NCBI RefSeq assembly: GCF_046630445.1
Contig: NC_092339.1
Location: forward strand, 80,127,501 to 80,191,500
Reading direction: 5' to 3'
DNA length: 64,000 nucleotides
From: Rutidosis leptorrhynchoides
Lineage: Eukaryota > Streptophyta > Magnoliopsida > Asterales > Asteraceae
Shown: piece after piece, positions 46,236 to 57,828 of the stretch
Position numbering within the stretch: position 1 is the stretch's first letter
How the letters are laid out: each line of letters starts with the position of its first letter
Translations under genes and position numbers: made by a program
Notes under the pieces: generated by a model
Databases searched by the model: none
Seen by the model: only the letters and a program-made list of their open reading frames with translations
Told to the model about the DNA's origin: nothing

Positions 46236-46612
46236 TTACATGGAGAAATGTGCAAAACGCTCGCTCTGACTTATGTCAAAGTCTTGAGCGTTTTTTCCGG
46301 ATCTAGAAAATGCTCTTCCACGTAGCACTTCAGGGATTCAAGCATTATGTTCGTTGCATATAGCATTAGAGAAAGCAAAGATGGTTCTTCAACATTGTGC
46401 TGAATGTAGCAAAATTTACTCTGTTCCGTAAGATTTAACATTTTGATGCTCAAGTAACGTGTGTATTTGTTTATGTGTATCTGACTATTTTTAACATTTT
46501 GCAGGCTATCATGGGGGACTTGGTTGTATTGAAATTTGAGAAGGCGAGATCAGCTCTTGAAGATGGTCTTAGAAGGGTTGAAGATATAGTTCCACAAACT
46601 ATAGGATGTTAG
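46236..46612 (+). pseudogene. Captured two-exon fragment of a PUB-type U-box/ARM E3 ligase
   Basis: Exon 1 (46236-46427) follows ttgtag. It encodes LHGEMCKTLALTYVKVLSVF, then (after a one-base insertion in a T-run) PDLENALPRSTSGIQALCSL and HIALEKAKMVLQHCAECSKI. Exon 2 (46505-46612) follows gcag and encodes AIMGD, then VVLKFEKARSALEDGLRRVE and DIVPQTIGC, ending in TAG/gtacat where CAG/gt is expected. These match the N-terminal region of Arabidopsis PUB45/PUB6-like U-box ARM proteins, including the intron position. The U-box itself is absent. The frameshift and C-to-T stop make it a pseudogene. Confidence 0.85.
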
Positions 46613-48860
46613 GTACATGTAAGCAAGTTTTCTGCATAAGGTTATTATTGGAGGTTGCAAATTGGGCAGCTCACACGGGCTGGTTCGTGTCTGGAATGTG
46701 TTTTTTTACACACGGGTCCAGACAGGCTGGTAATGCTGGCTGAAACACTTCCGTCAAAAATGATACCGGTAAGAAACAATGAATATCAACTTTTTCAACC
46801 ACTTTAAATTCTTTATACATTCAAATATTAGATATATGTTTTGACTAAAGATGTAATTTGCCATTGCCATTCGATACGTTATTCAATTTGTTTGTTACTT
46901 CCTACGATCTCTCAGCTAATCGTATATTTGACTTTCGATTTTAATGTTATTACAGTTGTTTTTAAAGAGTGTCATTATGGCATTTGATATTATTGTTGAA
47001 GTGATCTAATATTTTATGCAGGCAAGCCAAGGCTCATCGGAACTCCAGCAATCCACAGCTACCTAAACCCAGTCCGAATTCCATGCCTCAATCAACACGT
47101 AAGTATATATTACCAACGATAAAAAGAAAATCACACTACATGTTGATTTTATGCAAAACGAGATGCTAATAATAGAGGTTTTTTTAATGTGGGTGATATG
47201 GAGATTTAAAAAAGATTACTTTGAGTGTGGAATGAATCCACTATATACAGATAAGTAGATCTTTATCTTAGAAATGGTTAATTTATAGTTTGCTACGACT
47301 CATTCTTAATTTGAACATGTCAAATGATGATGCTCTTTTTTATCTGTAAAAAAACAAGTGATTTATCAGGGTACATTCAATTCTTTTCTTATTACTAATT
47401 TTTCTATATTTTTTTGATGAGGGCAGCAAACTTAGTAGCGAGCTATGCAACAATTTTACTAACTTACATTTGATGTCAATTTATATTATTTACTTTCTTA
47501 CAGGAACGATACAACTTATTAAAAGCTTATAAGGCTGCTCTTTTTTTTTTCAAAAGCAAATTATATTAAACACGAGTCGGCAAAAAACAAGCGGGCTGCT
47601 CCTTTTTAATGGTTTCCTGGCTAAAGGTTAAGACTTTAAGCTTCTCATGATTCATGATCCAGGTCCTTAAGGTATTTCATTTTATCAATCACATTCTTGA
47701 TATATATGGTTTGTGTTGTCATTGTTATCAACATTTTTTGAGAACTTTTTCAAAATTGATAATAAAATAAGGCTGATTCTTATGGGTTGGTTACGGTTTA
47801 ACTTATGTGTGTAGTAGTTTGATATGGCTGATTCTTATGTTTCACACTTTATATATAAATTGGTTTACCATTGAAATATTTGCCATGCCATTGTCTCCAG
47901 ATTTATGAAGTTACTTTGTAACAATATATATACAGTTGCTAACTGGTCGGGACTAAGTCAATGTTTATACATATAGAGTGTGAATAATATATTTGGTTGT
48001 TTTGTTCTCTGTACATTTGTTTTGATGATCCATATCTAGAAGATTATGTTAAACAGTGATCTATACTTCATGATCACACACATTGCTATCAGATGATGCC
48101 TAATTATTTTTGTATTTCCTATTATTGGAGTTCTAATATCATAACTATTAATGATTAATGATTAATGATTAATGATCCCAAAAAAAGTATGTTTAGCTAG
48201 ATTTATTATTTTAAGAAATTTGCGTGTTTAGGTTATGTGAGTTTCTAATCTCAGAGAATATGGTACAACAGCTAAATATAGATCTGCTTATGTTTTTAAT
48301 ACATGAATTGCTCCTTCGGTCGGTTTATATTTTATTTTTATTTTTTGTGTTGCTGCTTCACAGGCGTATCCCATTTCTATTGAGATCTTGGTGACAGCAA
48401 GTTCAGTTGCAATATTTTCCGAGCTACTTTTAGGTACAAAGAGCGTCTTACGTTTGCTTATTAAATCTCAAATTCTATCAGCGAAAAACCTAACTATTAG
48501 CAACACACTCTACCAAATACAACCTCTCTTATGCTTGGTAAGAGTACCACATTCGAAAACATTTCATCTAATGATTTATCAGTCCATGGATAGTGGTAAG
48601 TTCTATGTTTATTCTATTCATTTGATTATGTTATTCTAATACAAGGCTTTACAATTCATTGTGTACTTAACAAAAAATCATGTTTACAATAATTCATAGC
48701 ATTATGTTGTGTAATCAATATATGTATGAACAAAATTAATCAAAGTATTAATGATGTATGTTGTGTACAAATACATAATTTACTAATTCACCCACAATAG
48801 TGCTTTTGACACTTTTTGTATGATATCATTATTGCATATATAAGTTTAAAAACCAATAAT
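46613..48860 (+). other. Helitron-like interior, right part
   Basis: No identified gene. Exon-like pieces include 47033-47100 (between gcag and gtaagt, with one stop) and 48364-48600. A short (ATTAATG)n repeat lies near 48147-48176. A stretch at about 47540-47610 ('aaattatattaaacacgagt') looks inserted. Everything else is AT-rich and intron-like. Confidence 0.35.
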
Positions 48861-48865
48861 GTTTG

Positions 48866-48906
48866 CGGATGAGTCCCCGTGCAACGCACGGGCTCATAAA
48901 TCTAGT
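48866..48906 (+). other. Helitron 3' terminal hairpin and CTAG end
   Basis: GAGtCCCCGTGC-aac-GCACGGGctC forms a strong stem. The sequence 'tcataaat' and CTAG follow, then T at 48906. This is the standard 3' terminus of plant Helitrons, which insert between A and T. Confidence 0.8.
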
Positions 48907-48924
48907 ATATCTAGTATATATATA

Positions 48925-49945
48925 TAAAAGGCGAAGAAATTTTATATATAGAATAAATAAACCCTTCATTAAAGCAATGAAGGTTCTTACAACAAAGAAA
49001 TAAAGAGTGAAAGAGGCCAACAAGCCCAAAAAGTGAAAGAGGCATACATGCCATACAGAATAAGACATGGAACAGAATAAAAGTGGAAACACTTCTAGCC
49101 TACTGCAGCAACAAAAATGGGTTGAATTCTCACACATAAGCTTGGAGACTATGGCATAAATTGAGATTCGTCGCCCATAAAAAAACCTTAAGCTTGATAT
49201 TCCTTACGATCACCGACCGGCAAGTAAAATTACCATTGAAAATATAGTCGTTTCTGGCAATACATATAGCCCACAATGTAGCTGGTCCGATCATTCTCCA
49301 AAATTTCTTGTCATTAATGCCCATTCCATAATACCAATCGAACGAAAAATCCAAAATTGTAGCCGGGACAACTCATCTAATGTCCCACCATTGAAACAAT
49401 TCGGACCAAATTTTAGAAGTCCAAGAGCAATGTATCAACAAGTGGTCAATGGATTCAACTTCATTTAGACACCAAATGCATAAGGTTGATTGAGAAGTCG
49501 GTAAATATGTCTTCGAGCTAGGACATCTCGAACGGAAATACTTTTTTTGATTGCAAGGAATAAAAAAATCTTGGACTGGACTTTATTGTTCCAAACTACC
49601 ACCGGCCAATTGGGAATAACAATTTTGCCTAAGCGTATAACAGTTCGAATCGCCTCCACCACACTAAAGTGGAGCTGTTCATTTATGCGAAAATTTTCGA
49701 GCAGACCTTGAAGAGCAATTGCTTTGTCATGATCGTACAAAGGTAAGGGAAGACATAGCTTCAAATCCCACCCTACCTGAGATGTATGACTAGCATCTGG
49801 GTAACGAAATTGTTTAACACAAACAAATTAATCAAAACAAATAAGATAAAGGGAAGGAAACTCATCCTTAAGAATACGATTATCAACCCACGAGTCGTGC
49901 CAAAAGGATATTTGTTCACCATTGCGAAGTTTCCATCGGATCAAC
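48925..49945 (-). pseudogene. 3' part of a LINE ORF2 (RT C-terminus, zf-RVT), minus strand
   Basis: From 49945 leftward the minus strand reads WKLRNGEQISFWHDSWVDNR, the typical plant LINE 'W.....G..I.FW.D.W' block. It continues with VVWNNKVQSKIFLFLAIKKS and ISVRDVLARR (zf-RVT), then 'WSELFQWW'-type sequence and ATLWAICIARNDYIFNGNFT plus IKLKVFLWAT (C-terminus). A GT-rich 3' UTR follows towards 48925. Several frameshifts and stops break it. It is cut at 49945 by the LTR of element E2, so its 5' portion lies beyond that insertion. Its 3' end lies next to the Helitron 3' end. Confidence 0.78.
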
Positions 49946-50068
49946 TGTAACATCCCGTTTTTCTTCATATATGGCTGAGGTATGTATTTGATCTTAAGAA
50001 CGTTTATACTTGGTCGTTTATATGATTAAATGATTTAATTATCTAGTTGAAATACACGAAATAATTAG

Positions 50069-50168
<100 letters not shown>

Positions 50169-50335
50169 TGAGAATGTATATGTGTATAAGTATATGCATG
50201 ATTTATGAAGGTTTTAATTCGAGTGAAACCTAGTGGTGAAGTTTATGTGTATATGCGAAGCGTGTATGAAGGGTACGAGTCATACTATGAGTCTTGGGCT
50301 TAGTTAATCGAAAAATTGGATAAAATACCCTATTT

Positions 50336-50462
50336 GTCGCGCCATGGACCAGTGGGGTCGCGCCGCGGCATTGTACGCGAATCAAGATCAGGAACCATTT
50401 TTAACACCTCGGAAAACACGTTGAACGCCGCACCGCGAAGGCGTATTGCCGCGCCGCGACAT
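50336..50462. repeat. GC-rich inverted motif cluster in LTR E2
   Basis: gtcgcgccatgg, gtcgcgccgcggc, cgccgcaccgcg and gccgcgccgcgac occur within 127 bp of otherwise AT-rich LTR. The second and last are near reverse complements of each other. The position upstream of the leader is like that of the other LTR palindrome clusters. Confidence 0.7.
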
Positions 50463-50835
50463 CACTGCCAACCTGATCCAATTTTCAGTTTTTAAAAGGG
50501 GTGGTTCAAGGGTATTTTTATCTTTTCTCGTGTGGATCAAATTGTGGCTCAAATCCCAGCCACTTATCTCTTTTTCTTGATTTCTTTTCTCTTTTCTTTC
50601 TCTATTTTCTCTCAAAATAAAACCCACTTAGATTCAAAGTGAGATTTGAAGGTGAAGATTTATGATTCGATCTTTGGAGCAAAAAGGAAATTTGTTCTCC
50701 TCGTTCTTAGCTACGATTTGATAGTGTTGGTACTTTGCTTGAAGCTTTCGGAAGTGTTTAATAACCACCGTCGTGATAAGGTGAGTGGAATAATTATATG
50801 TGTATGTATATAATGTATTTATTTATGTGGTGTTG

Positions 50836-51034
50836 AATGTGGGCTAGTCGCGGTGTTAAGACATCACATTTTACGTGACGAGTGGGTTAGTCGCGGTGTT
50901 AAGACACCACTCCGGAATTAAGGACATGTGGGTTAGTTGCGGTGTTAAGACACCACATTGTTGTGAAGGGTGGGTTAGTCGCGGTGTTAAGGCACTACCC
51001 AGGGGTTAGTGATACGCGGTGTTAAGTACACTAA
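50836..51034 (+). repeat. Array of five covarying hairpins around a gcggtgttaag core in LTR E2
   Basis: Five spaced units share a core (tagtcgcggtgttaagaca, with variants), but the bases that close each unit differ and stay complementary. Unit 1 (50836-50870) is AATGTG/CACATT. Unit 2 (50880-50912) is GAGTGG/CCACTC. Unit 3 (50926-50958) is ATGTGG/CCACAT. Unit 4 (50968-51000) is GGGTGG/CTACCC with one G-U pair. Unit 5 (51006-51034) is TTAGTG/CACTAA. The inter-unit bases are unrelated. A shorter alternative stem, GGTG-ttaaga-CACC, exists in units 2 and 3. The array sits downstream of the inferred promoter, so it should be transcribed. Confidence 0.85.
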
Positions 51035-51664
51035 TGGATGTTGTGAACTCCGATGGACTTTCACGAGTACCATTCCCTTGTACGTTTGGTTATCCATGAT
51101 TGTGTGCGTTTTTGTATTAGCATATCAAATTGTGAACTATATGCTATCGGCAATGCTAACTTAATTTGAATTGCGGGTATCTCGTTTGTGCATAATGTTT
51201 GCATGGTTGTTGATTTGCTAGCTTGTATGCGGTATTGTGTAAGTGATTGCAAGTAAGTAGATTATATATGTATATATATAATTATTGCATTCACTAAGCG
51301 TTAGCTTACTCCTCTCGTTGTTTACTTTTTAGATGCAGGTGCGGAGAAAGGGAAAGGGGTTGTTGGGCACTAGATTTCCCTTGTTGGATGCTTGTTGAAG
51401 CTTTTGGAAGTCGACCTAGTGTTTTGGGTAGTTTAGCCCCAAACCATGATCGGGTGTTGTTTGGATTAAAACTATCATGTTAATGGGTCGAAATTACTTT
51501 ACATTTAATTAAGGGTATTCGTGCCTCTTTGTAAACATTAAATTTTATATATTGTTTAAATGGGTTGTATGGAACGGTTTACGTTAAGTAACCGTTTAAT
51601 CGGGCGTTAATGGTTATTATTAAAAAAAAATTATGGGCTTGCATACGGGTTGGGTTGTTTCAAG

Positions 51665-51680
51665 TGGTATCAGAGCATGG
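51665..51680 (+). other. PBS of element E2
   Basis: tggtatcagagcatgg, two bases after the LTR, is a perfect initiator-tRNA-Met-type plant PBS. Confidence 0.92.
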
Positions 51681-52033
51681 TCTAAGGGATTTAGGCAACT
51701 TGAGATAGGTGCCTAGACTTAGACTTTATTGTGTTTGCGTTTTATGCGGGACTTGTAGGAGACGGGTCGGACCGGGATTGGTTAGTGCCTAGGTTTATGT
51801 AAGCTAACCTTGCGCTAATTGTTTTGTGTTGTGTTTGCAATCATCAAGCGAGATAGACGTTGTACTAGCAAGTTAATACGACGTGCTCGCGTAACAATGA
51901 CTGGCTACCATTGTTACGGGTTCAAACCGTGTCAAACAAGCGATGTAGGATGATTATTGAGCAAGATAGCGCGGTGTGGTATATATGTCTCATGTATTAT
52001 CGTTTCATTGTCTAATTTGTTTCGTTTTATAGA
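51681..52033 (+). other. E2 leader between PBS and gag
   Basis: About 350 bp of leader. I see no gene, repeat or strong structure in it. Confidence 0.6.
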
Positions 52034-53180
52034 ATGAAGATGAGAAACGGTCATGATACCGAAAATGGAGGCCCGAGCGAGGACTCCGAATTCACGGCCA
52101 AAGTTGAGGCCATTATACAAAGGCGTCACGCGGCCTTTTTGGAGGATGTTAAGAAGATGTTCTTAGATTCGATTGACAAGCAAGTGGTCAATCTAGTCAA
52201 GGAGCAAGTAAAAGTTGTCCTTCACGAAGATAATGTGGGAAGACGAGTCTTTTTCTACAAAAATTTCAAGGATGCTCAACCTCCCACTTTTAAGGATGAA
52301 CGGGACCCACTTAAGAGTGCCCGTTGGATCTCCGATATGGAGGGGGCTTTTCGTACTTGTGAATGCCCTCTCAATAAGAAGACGAGGTATGGTTGTAGCA
52401 TGTTAAGGGGTGATGCTAAATTATGGTGGGACTCAAAAATCCAACTTTATGGTGAAGAGCAATGTATGGAATTCACATGGGATGAATTCAAGTTGGAATT
52501 TTTCAAAGAGTACCGAACTTCGGCCGATCTTACAAGGCTTAAAGATGAATTGCGTACTTTGAGGCAAGGGTCGATGGACTTGAACACTCTTGAGTCCACT
52601 TTCTTGGCAAATGCCCAATTTTTCCCGGAGTATGTCGGTAATGATCGTATGTAGAAGGAGGATTGTTATCGAACCTTGAAAGATAGCTATCAAGAGAAGA
52701 TTAGTGAAAACGTGGTGAAAAGTTTTAATGAGTTGTTCGATATGGCCAAAGGTTTTGAGTCGCTCGTCTTGAGAAAAAGTGGTTTTGCTTTTGGCAAAAG
52801 GAAGTTTGAAGCTACTAGTCATTCGAACAAGAAGAGTAAAGGTGCAACTGAGAGTGTTGGTAGTGTGAAGAAAGGTGCTTCCGAAGTTTTTCCTTATTCT
52901 TGTCACAATTGTGGACAAAATGGGCATATGGCTCGTGATTGCCCGAAACCATCATCTACAACCAAGCTCACTTGTTTTAATTGTGGTAATGAAGGACATC
53001 GAAAACCGGAGTGTCCCGAGTTGCTGGGTGATCATGTTAAGAAGTTGAAGAAAGCGGCGGGTACGGCTCGGGGGCGAAATTATTTGATGACCAATGATGA
53101 GGCCAAGCAATCCAATGAAGTCGTCTCAGGTACTTTCATGGTTAACTCTAATCAAGGATACTATTTGATAGCAGTGCTAA
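52034..53180 (+). pseudogene. gag: E2 gag with two zinc knuckles
   Basis: It starts at ATG 52034 (MKMRNGHDTENGG). A coiled-coil-like N-terminus leads into the retrotransposon gag domain (PPTFKDERDPLKSARWISDM, then LRGDAKLWWDSK, then FTWDEFKLEFFKEYR). TAG at 52652 replaces Trp, and the same frame resumes at once. The 52676-53230 segment has two CCHC knuckles, CHNCGQNGHMARDC (its residues 76-89) and CFNCGNEGHRKPEC (residues 100-113), then a basic linker to the protease. A frameshift near 53160 disrupts the gag-protease join. Gag would package the genomic RNA. Confidence 0.88.
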
Positions 53181-53550
53181 TTTGTCATTTGTGTCACCAC
53201 GATTTGTGTCTAAGCTTAATAAACCACTAGCTAAGTTAAGTCATCCGGTAGAAGTCGAAATAGCAGATGGTAAGACGGTGCTAGGAGTTGATGTTTGTAA
53301 TGATTGTGATGTTGTGTTTGGTACCGAAACGTTCAAAATCGATCTTATCCCTATGACTTTGGGCGAGTTTGATATTTTCATTGGTATGGATTGGCTCGAT
53401 CGTTATAGAACCGATATCGCATGCCATGAAAAGTCTATCCGTGTGAAAACCCCAAGTGGGGGAGAGTTAAGTATTCATGGTGAGAGACGAAAAAGACTTG
53501 TGCCGTTATGCACTTATGCACGGGTGGCATGGCTTTTCTTGCCCATGTAG
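53148..53550 (+). pseudogene. E2 aspartic protease fragment
   Basis: The active-site region reads LFDSSANLSFVSPRF across a frameshift (about 53160-53195). The third position of the usual D-S-G-A is Ser, a GGT-to-AGT-type change that would inactivate the enzyme. The second conserved block IFIGMDWLDRY (about 53375-53410) is intact. The open frame ends at 53550 after another frameshift, and the RT linker continues in a different frame from 53508. Confidence 0.8.
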
Positions 53551-54369
53551 TTGATACTCGTGAAAAGCCACTATCCATTCGTGAAATTCCGGTGGTTAAT
53601 GAATTCGAAGACGTTTTTTTGGATGAATTACCGGGTGTTCCGACGGAAAGGCAAGTTGAATTTCGCATTGAGTTGGTTCCGTGGGCTACTCCCATTGCTA
53701 AAACTCCTTATCATTTAGCACCGACGGAAATGCAAGAGTTGTTAAATCAAACCCAAGAGTTACTTGAAAAGGATTTTATTCGACCGAGTGCTTCGCCATG
53801 GGGTGCTCTGGTTTTATTTGTGAAAAAGAAAGATGGTAGTATGCGGATGTGCATCGATTATCGGGAGTTGAACAAGGTGACGATCAAGAATCGTTATCCA
53901 TTGCCTCGGATTGACGATTTTTTTGACCAAATCCAAGGTGCGACGTATTTTTCTAAAATTGACTTACGGTCCGGCTATCACCAAATGCGGGTCCGTGAGG
54001 AAGATATTGAGAAAACGGATTTTCGAACGCGTTACGGGCATTATGAATTTGTAGTTATGCCTTTTGGTCTTACGAATGCACAGGCGACATTCATGGATCT
54101 TATGAACCGAGTGTGCCAACCTATGTTGGATAAGACGGTAATTGTGTTCATTGACGACATGCTTGTCTATTCTAAGAGTATGAAAGAACATGAACGCCAT
54201 TTGCACGAAGTGTTGAAGACGTTGCGGAAGGAGAATTTGTATGCCAAACTTTCCAAATGTGAATTTTGGCTAAAGTAATTGCAATTCCTTGGCCATATTG
54301 TGAATAAAGAAGGTATTCAAGTAGATCCGGGGAAGATAGAGACGGTGAAGAGTTGGGAACAACCGACTA
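53508..54369 (+). pseudogene. E2 reverse transcriptase, cut by a family A insertion
   Basis: It is open from 53508 to 54278 with the linker ([20 protein letters not shown]) and RT motifs [40 protein letters not shown] and the catalytic box [17 protein letters not shown] at 54276-54278 interrupts the frame. Homologous residues ([20 protein letters not shown]) continue to 54369, where the LTR of the right-hand family A element begins. RNase H and integrase would lie beyond the window. The bases before the insertion (CTACG) are the expected target duplication. Confidence 0.88.
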
Positions 54370-57300
54370 CGTGTAGTGACCCGAACTTTTCCATGTTTAT
54401 ATATATTAATTGAGATTGATATTTACATGATTAAATGTTTCCAACATGTTAAGCAATCAAACTTGTTAAGACTTGATTAATTGAAATATGTTTCATATAA
54501 ACAATTGACCACCCAAGTTGACCGGCGATTCACGAACGTTAAAACTTGTAAAAACGACATGACGATATATATATGGATATACATATGGTTAACATGAGAT
54601 TATGATAAGTAAGTATCTCCATAAGTATATTAACAATGAGTTATATACATATAAACAAGACTACTAACTTAAGGATTTCGAAACGAGACATATATGTAAC
54701 AATTATCGTTGTAACGACATTTAAATGTATATATATCATATTAAGATATATTAATATATCATAATATCATGATAATATAATAATTTAACATCTCATTAGA
54801 TATAATAAATAATGGGTTAACAACATTAATTGAGATCGTTAACTTAAAGGTTTCAAAACAACACTTACATGTAACGACTAACGATGACTTAACGACTCAG
54901 TTAAAATGTATATACATGTAGTGTATTTAGATGTATTAAAATACTTTTGGAAGACTTCAAGACATATATCAAAACACTCATACTTAACGAAAATGGTTAC
55001 AGTTACTTTCCCATTCTTTTCTTTCATCAAGAATTCTAGTCGTATTCTTACCCGTATTATACACAGCTTCAAAACGTACTTACTATGGGTATATACAATA
55101 GGAACTAGCATGGGATTCCACTCTTGATTATATCATGTATGACTAATCAATTTTAACTTCTACCATGAGCTAGTCAACTAACTAGAACTCCTTTTAACCC
55201 CACTCACCACTCACCAATTACCACTCATCATTCACTCCATTTCACTTTCAATTCTCTTTCTAATTCTCTCTCAACACACACACACTACTATGAACGTATT
55301 TTTCCAGTAGTTAATCATCATCTTCATCAAAAATCACTTCAAGAATCAAGCTATAATCATCATAGGAAGAACACTTCAAGAACACTTCAAAAATCCCTTC
55401 AAGTTTACTAATTTACTTCCAAGCTTTCTAATCCATTCCAAGTAATCATCTAAGATCAAGAAACCTTTGTTATATATAGTAGGTTATCTTTCTTATTCAA
55501 TGTAATATTCATATTCAAACTTTGATTCAATTTCTATAACTATAAACTATCTTAATTCGAGTAAAAATCTTACTTGAACTTGTTTTTGTGTCATGATCCT
55601 ACTTCAAGAACTTTCAAGCCATCCAAGATCCTTTGAAGCTAGATCATTTCTTGTCACTTCCAGTAGGTTTACCTACTAAACTTGAGGTTGTAATGATGTT
55701 CATAACATCATTCGATTCATATATATAAAACTATCTTATTCGAAGGTTTAAACTCGTAATCACTAGAACATAGTTTAGTTAATTCTAAACTTGTTCGCAA
55801 ACAAAAGTTAATCCTTCTAACTTGACTTTTAAAATTAACTACACACATGTTCTATATCTATATGATATGCTAACTTAATGATTTAAAACCTGGAAACACG
55901 AAAGACACCGTAAAACCGGATTTACGCCGTCGTAGTAACACCGCGGGCTGTTTTGGGTTAGTTAATTAAAAACTATGATAAAATTTAATTTAAAAGTTGT
56001 TATTCTGAGAAAATGATTTTTATTATGAACATGAAACTATATCCAAAAATTATGGTTAAACTCAAAGTGGAAGTATGTTTTCTAAAATGGTCATCTAGAC
56101 GTCGTTCTTTCGACTGAAATGACTACCTTTACAAAAACGATTTGTAACTTATTTTTCCGACTATAAACCTATACTTTTTCTGTTTAGATTCATAAAATAG
56201 AGTTCAATATGAAACCATAGCAATTTGATTCACTCAAAACGGATTTAAAATGAAGAAGTTATGGGTAAAACAAGATTGGATAATTTTTCTCATTTTAGCT
56301 ACGTGAAAATTGGTAACAAATCTATTCCAACCATAACTTAATCAACTTGTATTGTATATTATGTAATCTTGAGATACCATAGACACGTATACAATGTTTC
56401 GACCTATCATGTCAACACATCTATATATATTTCGGAACAACCATAGACACTCTATATGTGAATGTTGGAGTTAGCTATACAGGGTTGAGGTTGATTCCAA
56501 AATATATATAGTTTGAGTTGTGATCAATACTGAGATACGTATACACTAGGTCGTGGATTGATTCAAGATAATATTTATCGATTTATTTCTGTACATCTAA
56601 CTGTGGACAACTAGTTGTAGGTTACTAACGAGGACAGCTGACTTAATAAACTTAAAACATCAAAATATATTAAAAGTGTTGTAAATATATTTTGAACATA
56701 CTTTAATATATATGTATATATTGTTATAGGTTCGTGAATCAACAGTGGCCAAGTCTTACTTCTCGACGAAGTAAAAATCTGTGAAAGTGAGTTATAGTCC
56801 CACTTTTAAAATCTAATATTTTTGGGATGAGAATACATGCAGGTTTTATAAATGATTTACAAAATAGACACAAGTACGTGAAACTACATTCTATGGTTGA
56901 ATTATCGAAATCGAATATGCCCCTTTTTATTAAGTCTGGTAATCTAAGAATTAGGGAACAGACACCCTAATTGACGCGAATCCTAAAGATAGATCTATTG
57001 GGCCTAACAAACCTCATCCAAAGTACCGGATGCTTTAGTACTTCGAAATTTATATCATATCCGAAGGGTGTCCCGGAATGATGGGGATATTCTTATATAT
57101 GCATCTTGTTAATGTCGGTTACCAGGTGTTCACCATATGAATGATTTTTATCTCTATGTATGGGATGTGTATTGAAATATGAAATCTTGTGGTCTATTAT
57201 TATGATTTGATATATATAGGTTAAACCTATAACTCACCAATATTTTTGTTGACGTTTTAAGCATGTTTATTCTCAGGTGATTATTAAGAGCTTCCGCTGT

Positions 57301-57619
57301 CGCATACTTAAATAAGGACGAGATTTGGAGTCCATGCTTGTATGATATTGTGTAAAAACTGCATTCAAGAAACTTATTTTATTGTAACATATTTGTATTG
57401 TAAACCATTATGTAATGGTCGTGTGTAAACAGGATATTTTAGATTATCATTATTTGATAATCTACGTAAAGCTTTTTAAACCTTTATTGATGAAATAAAG
57501 GTTATGGTTTGTTTTAAAATGAATGCAGTCTTTGAAAAACGTCTCATATAGAGGTCAAAACCTCGCAACGAAATCAATTAATATGGAACGTTTTTAATCA
57601 ATAAGAACGGGACATTTCA
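54370..57619 (+). repeat. 5' LTR of the right-hand family A element
   Basis: TGTAGTGACCCGAACTTTTCC to ACGGGACATTTCA, 3.25 kb. It is collinear with the solo LTR at 37164-40433. The conserved block ends in TCTCAG/GT at 57276. It has no minisatellite. The AT-rich early part contains short ORFs that I do not consider genes. Confidence 0.93.
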
Positions 57620-57621
57620 GT

Positions 57622-57638
57622 TGGTATCAGAGCGTTGG
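57622..57638 (+). other. PBS of the right-hand family A element
   Basis: tggtatcagagcgttgg, two bases after the LTR; perfect over the TGGTATCAGAGC core complementary to initiator tRNA-Met. Confidence 0.92.
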
Positions 57639-57828
57639 TCTTAGAGAACCAGAATTTTACATTAGTGTGTCTTATCGAGTTTGTTAGGATGCATTAGTGA
57701 GTCTGGACTTCGACCGTGTTTACTTGAAAAATGATTGTTTAACAAATTTTGTTGGAAACTATATATTTTTAACATGTGAATATTATGTGATATATTAATC
57801 TCTTAACGCGTTTGATATTATGTGATAG

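Larger units (their letters stand above)
43158..48905 (+). mobile_element. Helitron-like segment carrying host-gene exon fragments
   Basis: The right end has the classical Helitron 3' structure: a hairpin CCCGTGC-aac-GCACGGG (48877-48893) about 10 bases before CTAG (48902-48905), followed by T. Inside are exon fragments of at least three unrelated host genes, all on the + strand and bounded by splice-site-like AG and GT, as in gene-capturing Helitrons. The left end is uncertain. A TCCTAG... start near 43158 is plausible, followed by a TA tract and 'actgccacgtgtcac', but the base before it is C, not the usual A. No Rep/helicase is visible, so it is non-autonomous. Confidence 0.7.

Noticed and set aside
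50836..51034. CRISPR-like array
   Set aside because: The repeats are hairpins with variable arms and uneven short spacers in a plant LTR, with no cas genes; it is not a CRISPR locus.
57622..57638. Fragment of a tRNA gene
   Set aside because: It is the primer binding site next to the LTR; there is no cloverleaf around it or around the other PBSs.
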